In this document: one piece after another, positions 34,439-44,320 of the stretch | How the letters are laid out: each line of letters opens with the position of its first letter | Position numbering within the stretch: the stretch's first letter is position 1 | Source: Cyclobacteriaceae bacterium | Lineage (GTDB): Bacteria; Bacteroidota; Bacteroidia; Cytophagales; Cyclobacteriaceae | NCBI GenBank assembly: GCA_026129485.1 | Contig: JAHCHY010000004.1 | Span: 124,001-188,000 of the forward strand | DNA: 64,000 bases | Direction of reading: 5' to 3' | The notes under the pieces: generated by a model | Seen by the model: only the letters and a program-made list of their open reading frames with translations | What the model was told of the DNA's origin: nothing | Database searches by the model: none | Translations under genes and position numbers: made by a program

Positions 34439-34996
34439 CTACTTTACTATTTCGTAGCACAGCTCCACCATTCCGTTTTTGTATGCTGTTGTGTCTTTTA
34501 GATGTAATGCTTGTTCTTGTCCTATGTGATCAAAAAACAGCAACCCATCCCCCAAAATAATTGGCAGAATGCTCACTCGTATTTCGCTTGCTAATTTTAG
34601 TCGGATAAAGTCTTTGGTAAGCATAGAACCACCCACTACCCACACATTTTTATAATTTGGTTTCAGCCGTTCATTTATAAGCTTGTTCAGGTCGCCCGAA
34701 TAGAATTCAATGTTTTGTCTGTCAGTTGGCAGGCTTCGGTTGGTTAATACTATTGTCGGCTTGTCCCCATAAGCCCAACCATAAGATTTTGAAAGCTCAA
34801 AAGCGAGTTCGTAAGTCCGTGAACCCATTACATAGCAATCTATTGTTTTAAGAAACTCTTCGGAATCCTGCCCTGTAACTCCTTTATCATAGTTGTCTGA
34901 TGTGTCAAACCATGAAACGCTATTGTCTTTTTTGGCAATAAATCCGTCAAGACTTGAAACCATATGTACCGTTACGCTAAATTCGCCTGTTGTCAT
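34439..34996 (-). CDS. Dihydrofolate reductase family (RibD C-terminal-like) protein
   Basis: 185 residues. VHMVSSLDGFIAKKDNSVSWFD (about 9-30), YVMGSRTYELAFELS, GDKPTIVLTNRSLP and NVWVVGGSMLTKDFIRLKLASEIRVSILPIILGDGLLFF (about 118-158) fit the RibD_C/DHFR-like fold with an NADPH-binding VVGG turn. Such single-domain proteins are common, and their substrate is usually unknown; they are not needed for folate synthesis. The gene is AT-richer than its neighbours and bracketed by short repeats, which suggests lateral arrival. Confidence 0.85.
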   Translation of the reverse strand: MTTGEFSVTVHMVSSLDGFIAKKDNSVSWFDTSDNYDKGVTGQDSEEFLKTIDCYVMGSRTYELAFELSKSYGWAYGDKPTIVLTNRSLPTDRQNIEFYSGDLNKLINERLKPNYKNVWVVGGSMLTKDFIRLKLASEIRVSILPIILGDGLLFFDHIGQEQALHLKDTTAYKNGMVELCYEIVK

Positions 34997-35074
34997 TTCT
35001 TAGTATGATTGTTGAATCGTTACCGGCTCTGTTAAACGTTGCCAGTCCGTGATAACCGACTGACGCCTGATCAA

Positions 35075-35959
35075 CTAATCCAACGGAACATTAACATGGC
35101 GTTCGGCATGGTAGCTGGAACGCACCAGCGGGCCGGACTCTACATATTTCAGCCCGCGTTTTAAGCCTTCTTCTTTATACATCGCAAATGTATCGGGGTG
35201 TATAAACTCGGCAACTTCTAAATGCATTTTGGTGGGCTGCAGGTATTGCCCGAGGGTAAGAATCATCAAGCCATTTTCGGCAAGATCATCCATCGCTTTA
35301 AAAACTTCTTCTTTGGTTTCGCCCACGCCCAGCATAATGCCCGACTTGGTGCGTTTGCCGGCTTCGCGAATGCGCTTGATTTGTTCCAGGCTGCGTTCGT
35401 ACCTGGCTTGCGGGCGCACCATTCGATATAAGCGCCCTACTGTTTCCATGTTGTGCGATACCACTTCCTGCCCGCCTTCAATCATGTGGTAAAGGGCATC
35501 CCAGTTTCCTTTTGTATCGGGAATCAGCGTTTCGATAGTGGTTTCCGGGCTAAGCGCTTTGGTTTGTACTACGGTTTGATACCATATTTCTGCACCGCGG
35601 TCTTTTAATTCATCGCGGTTTACGGAAGTAATTACCGCGTGCTTCACACCCATTTTTTTAATGGCCTCGGCTACACGTTTAGGCTCTTCAATATCATATT
35701 CGGTTGGTCTGCCGGTAGCCACCGCGCAGAATGTACAACTGCGTGTGCATACATTACCCAATATCATAAATGTAGCTGTACCTGCGCCCCAGCATTCGCC
35801 CATATTGGGGCAATTGCCGCTCTCGCAGATGGTGTGCAGCTTATTCTCGTCTACCAGCCTGCGCACCTTGGCATACTCCGGCCCAACCGGCAGCTTTACA
35901 CGCAGCCATTCGGGTTTTCTTTTCTTTGCTTCGGGCGATATAACGGGTAGCTCTATCAT
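35075..35959 (-). CDS. lipA: Lipoyl synthase
   Basis: 294 residues from ATG 35959; an upstream in-frame start at 36007 gives an unlikely N-terminus. Radical-SAM enzyme that inserts two sulfurs into octanoyl-lysine. Both clusters are visible: auxiliary-cluster cysteines 45, 50 and 56 ([12 protein letters not shown]) and radical-SAM cysteines 71, 75 and 78 (CTRSCTFC). The C-terminal [11 protein letters not shown] keeps the RSSY motif that binds the auxiliary cluster. Lies 68 bp after gcvH, whose product is a lipoylation substrate, so the pairing makes functional sense. Confidence 0.97.
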   Translation of the reverse strand: MIELPVISPEAKKRKPEWLRVKLPVGPEYAKVRRLVDENKLHTICESGNCPNMGECWGAGTATFMILGNVCTRSCTFCAVATGRPTEYDIEEPKRVAEAIKKMGVKHAVITSVNRDELKDRGAEIWYQTVVQTKALSPETTIETLIPDTKGNWDALYHMIEGGQEVVSHNMETVGRLYRMVRPQARYERSLEQIKRIREAGKRTKSGIMLGVGETKEEVFKAMDDLAENGLMILTLGQYLQPTKMHLEVAEFIHPDTFAMYKEEGLKRGLKYVESGPLVRSSYHAERHVNVPLD

Positions 35960-36027
35960 TGTTAGTTGTTTGCTGCTGGTTGTTGGTCTTGAAACAGGAA
36001 CAATCAACCGACAACTTTCAACAAAAA

Positions 36028-36408
36028 TTACTTTCCAATAAGTTCCTGGTACTGATCTGCTGTAAGCAAGGCATCGGCCTGGGCAGCATCGGCAATTTCA
36101 ACCTTCACCATCCAGCCATCACCATACGGATCGCTGTTTACCCTTTCAGGATTGCCTTCCAATGCTTTATTAAACTCCAGCACTTTGCCGCTTAATGGCA
36201 TAAAAAGATCAGAAACTGTTTTTACAGCTTCCACCGTGCCAAACACATCGTGCTGATTCAGGCTTTGGCCAACTGATGAAATATCTACATACACAATATC
36301 ACCCAGCTCGCCCTGGGCAAAATCAGTAATGCCTACGGTTGCGGTGTTGCCTTCAATCTTAATCCATTCGTGGTCTTTGGTGTACTTCAGGTTTGCAGGA
36401 ATGCTCAT
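36028..36408 (-). CDS. gcvH: Glycine cleavage system H protein
   Basis: 126 residues, full-length. The lipoyl-accepting Lys is at 63 in [15 protein letters not shown], and [32 protein letters not shown] and [19 protein letters not shown] are standard GcvH features. Carries the aminomethyl group between the P and T proteins. It follows sprA, matching the ruvA-sprA-gcvH order of other Bacteroidota, with lipA next on the same strand. Confidence 0.97.
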   Translation of the reverse strand: MSIPANLKYTKDHEWIKIEGNTATVGITDFAQGELGDIVYVDISSVGQSLNQHDVFGTVEAVKTVSDLFMPLSGKVLEFNKALEGNPERVNSDPYGDGWMVKVEIADAAQADALLTADQYQELIGK

Positions 36409-36440
36409 TTGTTGTTCGATTTTATAAGTTCAAAATTAAG

Positions 36441-36476
36441 ACAATTGTCAATTGTCAATTGCCCAATTGCCAATTA
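36441..36476. repeat. Short CAATTG-rich direct/palindromic repeat
   Basis: Between the sprA stop and the gcvH start the DNA reads as tandem copies of (T)CAATTG with small variations (ACAATTGTCAATTGTCAATTG begins at 36441). Each CAATTG is a palindrome. Low-complexity spacer; no function can be assigned. Confidence 0.5.
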
Positions 36477-36477
36477 T

Positions 36478-39400
36478 TTATTGTGCTAAATTGAATATAA
36501 TCTTAAACCCGGCCCGGGTGGTGCTGCGCCTGAACGAGTTGGTTACTAAGGGCTCGTTCACGCTGCGTTCCATGTAGGCCTGTACCCGCAGCTTCTGGTT
36601 TACCAGGTAGCTGACATTAGGCCGTAACTGAAAGTTGATATTACCATTGGTTACCGTGTTTACCTCGGCAATTTTGCGTTGTATAGTGCGGTTGTTGGTT
36701 ACGCTCATATCCATTTGCATAACCACATCATTTTTAAGGGTTATTACCTTGCCCTCGCTCTTAAACGGTAACCGCATATTGTTTTTGGTATAGCCAAGGC
36801 TGATCGACCAGTCTTTACTGTTAAGCTCGGTAACCTGTGCGTTTGAAATGTTAAGCGCCAGGTCGCGTTTGGTTTTATACTCAAACTTAAAATTCAGCTT
36901 CTTTTTGGTACGCACGTTAACGCCAACTAAGGGCGAAAACTGTTCGCTGATCATCACCTGGCTGATGACGTACACCGGGATCAGCTCGCCATTGGCGTTG
37001 GTTTTGCTCGCAAACAAGCCGTTGTTATAATTTTCAATCGGGTTATTCAGGCTTACATTGTCATACTCCAGCGAGTTGGAATAATTGACCACCGAGTAAG
37101 ATGATACGTATGCATGGTTGATGGTAATGGATTGAAAAATATCTTTCAGGTTACCCAGCTTGCCCAGGCCGGTGTAATCAATACGCCAGCTTGGAATAGG
37201 TATTTTAGGAAATGGCGAAAGGTTTGCGGTTTCGGCCGATTTGCCCGTGTAAGCCGCCAGGAATGCCGGGATGAGTACGTCCTGCGACCGGCTTTCATAC
37301 GAATTACCGGTTATGGCCGTAAAACGGTTTTGCATAACGGCAATGTTTTCCTCAAACTGCTTAAACACGGTAGAGTTCAGACTCTCGTTGTTTTTAAATG
37401 CCGTGTTGATCGTATTGATGGAAATTTTATAAGAGCCAATCCGGCTGGGGCTTAGCGATTGGTAAGCTGTGCCGGTTGAATCCAGCCTGAATATTTCCTG
37501 GAATGCAGTAGTGGAATTTTTCTTCACATCAAGCTTAATGCGCAACTCGGTTGAAGGCTCAACAGCCGCGCTTAACCCCAGGTCTTTCATCTGGTTTTGG
37601 GTAAACGGTGTGGTTAGCTTCTGGCTTCGTGTAAGCCAGCCGTTTTCTCCCGCCTTAACCTGGAAGCCTGATTCCTGCTGGCCCAGCACAAAACCCCAGC
37701 CGGGCGCTCCCCAACCTTTGTCCAATCCAAACAGGTAAGGATCGGGCGTAAAGCCCGGCAGCAATGTTCCTTGCGTTACCGTATAAGTACCGGTTATGTT
37801 TCGCACCGACATCAGCATGCGCAACACACCTTTTATAGCCTTCAGGTCAGGCGGGCGTTTTACAGTATCCGGCTGATTGGGTTTGCTTTGAGGCGTAGCA
37901 GAAGGGCGCGTGGGCATTGGTCTTGGCGGAGTATTTACGTTTTTCAGGAACCCGATCTTGTTATACAGCTTTACAAAATCAACCCGGCCGCTCAGCGCCT
38001 GGTCTTGTGTGTTCTGAATAATGTTTCCCAACCGTAAGCTATCCACCTTTTCAAGCGGGCCGGCCTGCCAGTTATAGCCCACATTATAGCGGTACTCGGC
38101 ATTAAGCCAGTTGGTGAGCGGAAGCTTCTCTAATGGCAGCGTATAATTTGCGGTAATGTTCTGATCGAAGTTTTTCATGCGCCCGAATTTTTTCAGGTTG
38201 TCAATCACTACCTGGATCGAATCGCGGTTATCCAGGTCGCCATCGGGTTCGTCTATAATGGCGTTTACCCGCGAGGCATAATCCAGCGAAAGCGATTTGG
38301 TTAAGCTCCAGCGTACATTGTAAAAGCGATTGAATACGAAAAACTTCTGGAAGTTGGGGATAGAGCTTTCGGCATCGCTGCTTGCATTGCGATAAACCAT
38401 CTTGTTGAATGAGCGATCCAGCTCGCCCCGTACCGAAATGTTGCTCGGCATCGGGTTGAAGTTGAAATCTTTTATCAGTTGCAGAAAAGGTGATTTGAGC
38501 GCCTTTACATCTTTAAAGGGCTCAAAGCCTTTGAACCGGGGTGAGTATTGCCACACCACAGCGCCCCGGTAATTGCGCATGGTATTTTCCTGCAGGTTGA
38601 AGTTGGTTTGTGTGGCTTCGCTGAATGCATACGTGAATGAAAAATTTTCAATGTCGTAAATGTGCGGCACAGCCTCTTTATTGGTTTTCACCTTCCGCAC
38701 GTTGGTAAAATTCAAGCTTCGCCTTACACTCCGGTCCTGGATTATTTTCAGATACTCCTCTCGTTCGGCATCGGAGTTAAAAGATTGTAATGCAGCCTGT
38801 ATGCGTAAGTCCGGGTTGGCCGGATCGTACTTCGGGTTGATGACGGTGCTTTCGTAGCTGATGAACATCGGGATCTTCAGGCCTGTCCATTGCGGTAGCA
38901 GCTTATCAATATTCAGGTTTGCCGAAACATCATAGCGGGTGGTTTCGCCACGGGCGCGTTCTGAAATTTTGGATTGCACACCCCCATAACCAAAGCTGAT
39001 ATGGCGTAACGATCCGCTCACAGTACCCAGGTCGGCCAGCTTGGTGTTAAGCATTACATTAGCAGCCCAGCCCGCGGTACGGTCGAAATCCGTCAGGCGC
39101 ATTTCATTGGCCCACAAGCACACATCAAAAGTTTTGGCATCATCCGAGCGCGGGTTGCGAATACCGATCATCATGGTGCGCACCTGGCTTAAATCGGGCC
39201 GGCCCAGGATGCGGATACCGTGTTTGCCGGCAGATTCCGGCCCTGCCTGCGGGTATAGAATGCCGAGGTTAAATCCTTCGCGGTCGCGCCTCGCTTTTAA
39301 TGCATACAGCTCATTCAAATCGAGATCAATCTGGTTTTGTTCCGGCCATACTTCTTCCAAGGAGCGTACGTTGGGCGGTGTTATTTTAAGCGGCAGCTCT

Positions 39401-42400
39401 ATTTCATAATAGTTTTCATCAAAGTCGGTACCGAGGCGCAGGAAGGCCACCAGCTCGTTATCCTGGATGGGCTTGCCGAGGTTGGTGTTGTGCGCACTGA
39501 TGAACATTTTAATGCGACCATAGTTGAAGAAGTCCATCGAAACGTTTTTGTAGATAGCGCGCGCATCGCCATCGGGCAATTCGGTTACGCACATTTGTAC
39601 CGATTGCTCATTGAGCCTGCGTTGCACAGCCGAAGTATTATCGCGGTCGCGCCTTAACGGTTCGATGTAGCCGGGCTTTACATCATTAGGACTACCGTTC
39701 TCTTCAATGTTTACAACCGACACGGAAAAGTTATCGAGGTTGGGTTCAATCGGTTCACCAAAACGCGATTCCTCCAGGTTGGCCGTATACCTTCTCCAGC
39801 GGTTACCTACCGCCCTGAATTTTGCCATGCGCAATACAACCGGTTCGCTGAAGTCGGTAAGTATCATACGAATGTAACGAATGGACTTAAACCCTTCCAT
39901 GTTCCCGACCATTTCATCAAACTGCCTTACCGGTATGCGGAACAAATACCAGGTGGCATCGGGATTTTTTTCTGAGGTTACAGCATCTACTACATACTTG
40001 CTTCCTACCTGCAATGTATTTGGCCTTAAATCCATGCTGTACGAGTAATACTCTTCCAGGTCACTCAATGTATTATCCTGGTTCAGGTCTTCATTATCGG
40101 GTATGGTTGTTCCGGAAATGGCAAAGGCTTCGTTACCGGTAAGAATGGGTGTGTTGCCTTCCTGGTTGTTGAAGTTTTTATAGCGTTCCAGGATTTTGGC
40201 ATCGCGGTCGTCATGATCGCTGCCTAAAAAATATTTGAAATCATCAGCCGATGGATCCTGCTGGGCTATGGCGCGCGCGGCTGGGTTTAGCAGGTTAAGA
40301 AAATTACTCTGAAACTTAATTGCTTCCTGGGCAGAGCCGATGCCATCAAGGCCAACATCCTGGTTCGGTCTGCCGGCAGGATCGTTATCAAAAGCATTGT
40401 TCAGGTATTGCTTGTTGGTAACAAAGCCCCAGTTGTTCTCGGTTACGTTTATAGGCGAAAGATCCCCGTTTGCCGGCAGGCCGTTTTCAAACGCATGCTT
40501 ACCATCCCGGATTACATCCTCGGAAATGCTTCCTAAATGAAAAATTAATTTACCCCCGGTTGTATTCGGCTTGGGCAGGTTAACGCCATCATCAATCTCG
40601 CCCCTCGAATTGTTTATAAATGGATTCAGCAGCCAGAATTCCACATACTCTACGTTAGCTTTGTCGAAATCTACTTCAGTGCGGATAGCGGTAGTTATGC
40701 CGGCCCAGTTGTTGCGGGCATTGGCGCTTAACCGCCCGTTGTTATCTAATTGCGGATTATAATTGTATGGCCCGCGTTCTTGCGGATAATAGGCCATATC
40801 AAAAATCTGCTCAAAGAAATTACCTACATAAGGATCAAAAAACGGGAATATCTCCTGTGGGGGAATTGCTCTTACATAATGATTAGCCAGGTAATCTTCC
40901 GTGATATTGGACGGCTTAAATCTGCCGCCAGCACGATAAAACAAATTATCCACCTGGTACCAGGCTAATTTGGCCCTTCTGTAACCGGCCCGCAGATCAT
41001 CCGATGCACCGAACGAGTCATCAAACTCGCGCGGTACCGATGCCAGCTTCCATGCCTGCGGGCTGAGCAAGCTGTAAGGTGTGGCTGTATTCTCAAAATC
41101 ATCAATAAACGATGTGCCATCGCCATCTACAATGTTGGATGTACCCGGAAGAAGTTGGGCGAACTCGGCATTGAGCGTTACCGTAGATTGTTCTTTGGTT
41201 TGTAAAAACGGAAGCGCATCTACCATTTTGGTTAAGATGCGGGAGTTCTTGCGCATGTTAAAGTCCAGCCCGTATTGCAGGTTGCGGGCAGGCTCGGTGC
41301 CAATCAGGTTACGCGATACCAGCGGGCGCTCATTGTAGTACAGCAACGTGGAGCCGATGTTGATGTCATCGCTGAGCTTATAATCCAGGCGTGTACCCAG
41401 CAACGATCGCGTTTGGAAAGCGAACGGATCCTGCTGTTCGTAGTTGATGTCAATATCCTTACCGGAAGTAAGAATACCCTCATTCAGAATGGTAACTTTT
41501 CCGAAAGTATAATCCACCGTGTAATCAAGACCTTCCTGCAAAGGCATACCCCCGGCATACACTTTTACCGAGCCGGGCGAAATGTTAAATCCCTGGATGA
41601 TGATTTCTTTACCCGAACCTGCCTTGAAAGAGCCTACTAAGTAAAATTTGTTTTTGGTGGTTACCAGCTCTGCTTCGGCTTTGGTGGTGCGGTAAAGCGT
41701 GTCGTACACATACTTTCGGGTTAGCTGATCGCGCAGCGCGAGATTAGTTTCGCGGGCAAACAGGTCGCGCAGGGCTTTATCAAAAGGTTCCAGATAGGGC
41801 ATAATGATCATACCGGTTTCGGAGTTAACCGTGATTTTCTCTACATAATCAAAGTTACCATCGGGCTGCGGGTCGTTGTACGGATTAAGACGGTCTAACC
41901 CGAATACGCGGATAAGCTGTTGGGTGCGGGCGTAATCGCCTTCCTGCAATTGCGGGTTATCAATACCGGTGCGGTCATCGCGGTAGATTACCCGAAGCTG
42001 AAAGCCTTCACGTGTAAGCTGGCTTACGTTCAGGTTGTAAATGTTTTTCATCATCAGGTTCCAGGTAGGAAGAATTCTGCCCTGTGGATCCTTGATGGCA
42101 ATTTTACGCGGACGAAGCAGCTTCAGGTAAGCTACCTGGTCTTCGGGCTTGTTGCCGTAATCTTCAGAAAGCTCACCTACCTTGTAAGCCCGGCCATTAT
42201 AGGTGTATTCAAATGCTACGGCAAGTGCTTCATCGTTTTGCAGCTTGCGTTGCAGCGTAATGTAGCCCAGCTCTTTGTGAAAGGTGTACTCGGTGGGCGC
42301 CAGCTTGCGGGCTGATGTAATTTTTTCAAAGTCGGTGCCATTCACTAACCCCAGACTTTCCAGCGCCTGGTTGATTCCGTCTGAGTTTGCAGGTATGCCC

Positions 42401-43614
42401 CCAAGCAGATTAAAAAGATTGTTGGCATTATTCGTTGTAGGGGCTCTTGGCGGAACGTTGGAAGTAATTACACCCGTGCGGTAGATTTTATCGGACTCAC
42501 CCATGTCCATCAACCCTACCACGTTGCGCAATGTTTGTGTGTCGTTCTGTCGATTCAGCAGATACACTTCCACACGGGTAATGTTTACCCCCGATGTAAT
42601 CTGCGGAAGCGTGCTTAACCAGCTTTCAAAATTATCGCGGAAGAACTGGCCTAAGAAGAAGTGCCGGTTCTCGTCATAATTCGATCCTACAATTTCAAAG
42701 GGGCGGCCCTGCGAAGCGCCATTGGTGCTTCCGTTTACTTTTATGCTCGATTGTTTGCCGCGTTGTGTGGTCGCTAATGAGGTTACATACAATTTCCCGA
42801 ACTGCATTTGGGCCTTTACACCAAACAGGTTTTGCGAGCCGGTAATCAAACTGTTGTTAAGCGGCAGGCTTACATTACCAATCTCTAATTTTTTCAGGAT
42901 GTCTTCCTTAAAGCCGGTGTACTCCACCTTCATGTTGTTCTGGAAGTCGAACGAGTTGTTGTTATCGAAATTGGTAGTAACGGCCAGCTTTTCCCCAACC
43001 TTACCCTGCACGCTCAGGTTTATCTGCTGATCGAACTCAAAGCCACCGTTGCGCTGCTGCCGGATGGGAATAGACGGGTTTTCAATTTTCTGAAACTGCG
43101 CCCCGAAATCGAGGTTTACAAAACCCCGCGGAATCAGCTCCACATAGCTGCCGCCAAAAATCCGGTCCAGCACGGGGCTTACGTAAATTTTAGGAATAAG
43201 CCCCCGGCCGCTTACCGCGCTTTCGCCATCCAGCGCCCTGCTCCGGGTTTGCCAGTAATTACGCTTTAGGATTTTATCCTGCTCCCGGTCAAACTCATCA
43301 AACGAAATGGATGAAGGCGATCTGAAGTTAAGCGTACCTATGCGTTCGTAGATGTTGTAGTTACGGCCGGTATCAATCTGCAGATCGAGCCCCAGGTTTT
43401 TGGAATCCTGCAGGAACAGCGGTGAAAAGCTGCGGTAGTACGTAAACGGGTCGCCCCGCCTGTCGCGCAGGCGAAAAACGGGCTTGTACGGGCTGGTGAT
43501 TTTATACCGCGAAGTATCCGTGCGCACAGTATCGCGCTGCTGCCCCATTGCCAATGGGGAGAGGCCAATGCAAAGGCCCAGGAGGAGCAGGATCTTCCGG
43601 TTAGTTACAGTCAA
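36478..43614 (-). CDS. sprA: SprA/SOV, type IX secretion outer-membrane translocon
   Basis: 2378 residues, in the usual size range. A signal peptide (RKILLLLGLCIGLSPLAMGQ) is followed by SprA_N-type repeats; recognisable segments include SVQGKVGEKLAVTTNFDNNNSFDFQNNMKVEYTG (about 220-255) and the corresponding C-terminal beta-barrel segments ending FRRSTTRAGFKIIFNLAQ. SprA forms the very large 36-strand outer-membrane pore through which type IX cargo leaves. The frame opens at TTG (43612-43614), 7 bp after the ruvA stop; no ATG is available before the signal peptide. The gene sits between ruvA and gcvH, as in other members of the phylum. Confidence 0.97.
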   Translation of the reverse strand: MTVTNRKILLLLGLCIGLSPLAMGQQRDTVRTDTSRYKITSPYKPVFRLRDRRGDPFTYYRSFSPLFLQDSKNLGLDLQIDTGRNYNIYERIGTLNFRSPSSISFDEFDREQDKILKRNYWQTRSRALDGESAVSGRGLIPKIYVSPVLDRIFGGSYVELIPRGFVNLDFGAQFQKIENPSIPIRQQRNGGFEFDQQINLSVQGKVGEKLAVTTNFDNNNSFDFQNNMKVEYTGFKEDILKKLEIGNVSLPLNNSLITGSQNLFGVKAQMQFGKLYVTSLATTQRGKQSSIKVNGSTNGASQGRPFEIVGSNYDENRHFFLGQFFRDNFESWLSTLPQITSGVNITRVEVYLLNRQNDTQTLRNVVGLMDMGESDKIYRTGVITSNVPPRAPTTNNANNLFNLLGGIPANSDGINQALESLGLVNGTDFEKITSARKLAPTEYTFHKELGYITLQRKLQNDEALAVAFEYTYNGRAYKVGELSEDYGNKPEDQVAYLKLLRPRKIAIKDPQGRILPTWNLMMKNIYNLNVSQLTREGFQLRVIYRDDRTGIDNPQLQEGDYARTQQLIRVFGLDRLNPYNDPQPDGNFDYVEKITVNSETGMIIMPYLEPFDKALRDLFARETNLALRDQLTRKYVYDTLYRTTKAEAELVTTKNKFYLVGSFKAGSGKEIIIQGFNISPGSVKVYAGGMPLQEGLDYTVDYTFGKVTILNEGILTSGKDIDINYEQQDPFAFQTRSLLGTRLDYKLSDDINIGSTLLYYNERPLVSRNLIGTEPARNLQYGLDFNMRKNSRILTKMVDALPFLQTKEQSTVTLNAEFAQLLPGTSNIVDGDGTSFIDDFENTATPYSLLSPQAWKLASVPREFDDSFGASDDLRAGYRRAKLAWYQVDNLFYRAGGRFKPSNITEDYLANHYVRAIPPQEIFPFFDPYVGNFFEQIFDMAYYPQERGPYNYNPQLDNNGRLSANARNNWAGITTAIRTEVDFDKANVEYVEFWLLNPFINNSRGEIDDGVNLPKPNTTGGKLIFHLGSISEDVIRDGKHAFENGLPANGDLSPINVTENNWGFVTNKQYLNNAFDNDPAGRPNQDVGLDGIGSAQEAIKFQSNFLNLLNPAARAIAQQDPSADDFKYFLGSDHDDRDAKILERYKNFNNQEGNTPILTGNEAFAISGTTIPDNEDLNQDNTLSDLEEYYSYSMDLRPNTLQVGSKYVVDAVTSEKNPDATWYLFRIPVRQFDEMVGNMEGFKSIRYIRMILTDFSEPVVLRMAKFRAVGNRWRRYTANLEESRFGEPIEPNLDNFSVSVVNIEENGSPNDVKPGYIEPLRRDRDNTSAVQRRLNEQSVQMCVTELPDGDARAIYKNVSMDFFNYGRIKMFISAHNTNLGKPIQDNELVAFLRLGTDFDENYYEIELPLKITPPNVRSLEEVWPEQNQIDLDLNELYALKARRDREGFNLGILYPQAGPESAGKHGIRILGRPDLSQVRTMMIGIRNPRSDDAKTFDVCLWANEMRLTDFDRTAGWAANVMLNTKLADLGTVSGSLRHISFGYGGVQSKISERARGETTRYDVSANLNIDKLLPQWTGLKIPMFISYESTVINPKYDPANPDLRIQAALQSFNSDAEREEYLKIIQDRSVRRSLNFTNVRKVKTNKEAVPHIYDIENFSFTYAFSEATQTNFNLQENTMRNYRGAVVWQYSPRFKGFEPFKDVKALKSPFLQLIKDFNFNPMPSNISVRGELDRSFNKMVYRNASSDAESSIPNFQKFFVFNRFYNVRWSLTKSLSLDYASRVNAIIDEPDGDLDNRDSIQVVIDNLKKFGRMKNFDQNITANYTLPLEKLPLTNWLNAEYRYNVGYNWQAGPLEKVDSLRLGNIIQNTQDQALSGRVDFVKLYNKIGFLKNVNTPPRPMPTRPSATPQSKPNQPDTVKRPPDLKAIKGVLRMLMSVRNITGTYTVTQGTLLPGFTPDPYLFGLDKGWGAPGWGFVLGQQESGFQVKAGENGWLTRSQKLTTPFTQNQMKDLGLSAAVEPSTELRIKLDVKKNSTTAFQEIFRLDSTGTAYQSLSPSRIGSYKISINTINTAFKNNESLNSTVFKQFEENIAVMQNRFTAITGNSYESRSQDVLIPAFLAAYTGKSAETANLSPFPKIPIPSWRIDYTGLGKLGNLKDIFQSITINHAYVSSYSVVNYSNSLEYDNVSLNNPIENYNNGLFASKTNANGELIPVYVISQVMISEQFSPLVGVNVRTKKKLNFKFEYKTKRDLALNISNAQVTELNSKDWSISLGYTKNNMRLPFKSEGKVITLKNDVVMQMDMSVTNNRTIQRKIAEVNTVTNGNINFQLRPNVSYLVNQKLRVQAYMERSVNEPLVTNSFRRSTTRAGFKIIFNLAQ

Positions 43615-43621
43615 TCGTGGT

Positions 43622-44209
43622 TCAGGCGTTTTTGAGTGCTTGCTTTACGAGCTCTTCTAAACTTATTGTGTTTCCCGACTTCTTCAGGATTGCATCAACA
43701 CTTTTCTCAGCCGCAGCTTTGGCAATACCAAGCGTAATCAAGGCAGTTAACGCCTCGTGGCGCATGGTATTGTGTACCGGGCCCGGTTTTCCGGTTTCGT
43801 CAACCGGGTCTTTGCGGAGCTTGTCCTTCAGCTCCAGCACCAGCCGCTGGGCGGTTTTCCCGCCAATTCCCTTTACGGATTGCAGGGTGGCGGCATCTTC
43901 GCGTACAATGGCCGCTTTTAAATCGGCTGGCGACAGGTATGACAGTACCATTAATGCGGTATTGGGCCCTACTCCGTTTACCGATACCAGGTGCTGAAAC
44001 ATCTGTTTTTCGGCTTCGCTGGCAAAACCGAACAAAATGTGGGCATCTTCGCGCACATGCAGGTAGGTGAGCAGCGTAAGGTCTTCCCGGTCTTTTATCT
44101 CTGAGAAAGTGTTTAGCGAAATGCTCACCTGGTAGCCTAAGCCGTTTACCTCCAACAGCACAAATGTAGGCTCCTTATGTACGAGCTTTCCTTTTAAATA
44201 GGCGATCAT
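43622..44209 (-). CDS. ruvA: Holliday junction branch migration protein RuvA
   Basis: 195 residues, full-length. Domain I OB-fold MIAYLKGKLVHKEPTFVLLEVNGLGYQVSIS (1-31), HhH domain II with LVSVNGVGPNTALMVLS and LQSVKGIGGKTAQRLVLELKDKL (about 72-130), flexible acidic linker, and domain III (ALTALITLGIAKAAAEKSVDAILKK) that contacts RuvB. Tetramer that holds the junction for the RuvB motor. Immediately followed by sprA (7 bp). Confidence 0.97.
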   Translation of the reverse strand: MIAYLKGKLVHKEPTFVLLEVNGLGYQVSISLNTFSEIKDREDLTLLTYLHVREDAHILFGFASEAEKQMFQHLVSVNGVGPNTALMVLSYLSPADLKAAIVREDAATLQSVKGIGGKTAQRLVLELKDKLRKDPVDETGKPGPVHNTMRHEALTALITLGIAKAAAEKSVDAILKKSGNTISLEELVKQALKNA

Positions 44210-44294
44210 GAAAAGCTTAAAAAAATAGAATGCAGTTTACGAGTATTTATGCAGGTAAACAAGACTGGGATATCCAACTAATCCCGCCTTACTC

Positions 44295-44302
44295 TATCTT
44301 TG
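44295..44302 (+). promoter_or_regulatory. Candidate -7 element for the MreB-like gene
   Basis: TATCTTTG matches TAnnTTTG and lies 18 bp before the start codon at 44321, in the divergent space from ruvA. No clear -33 TTG is seen, so it is tentative. Confidence 0.4.
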
Positions 44303-44320
44303 TCCGAAATCCGATTCACC

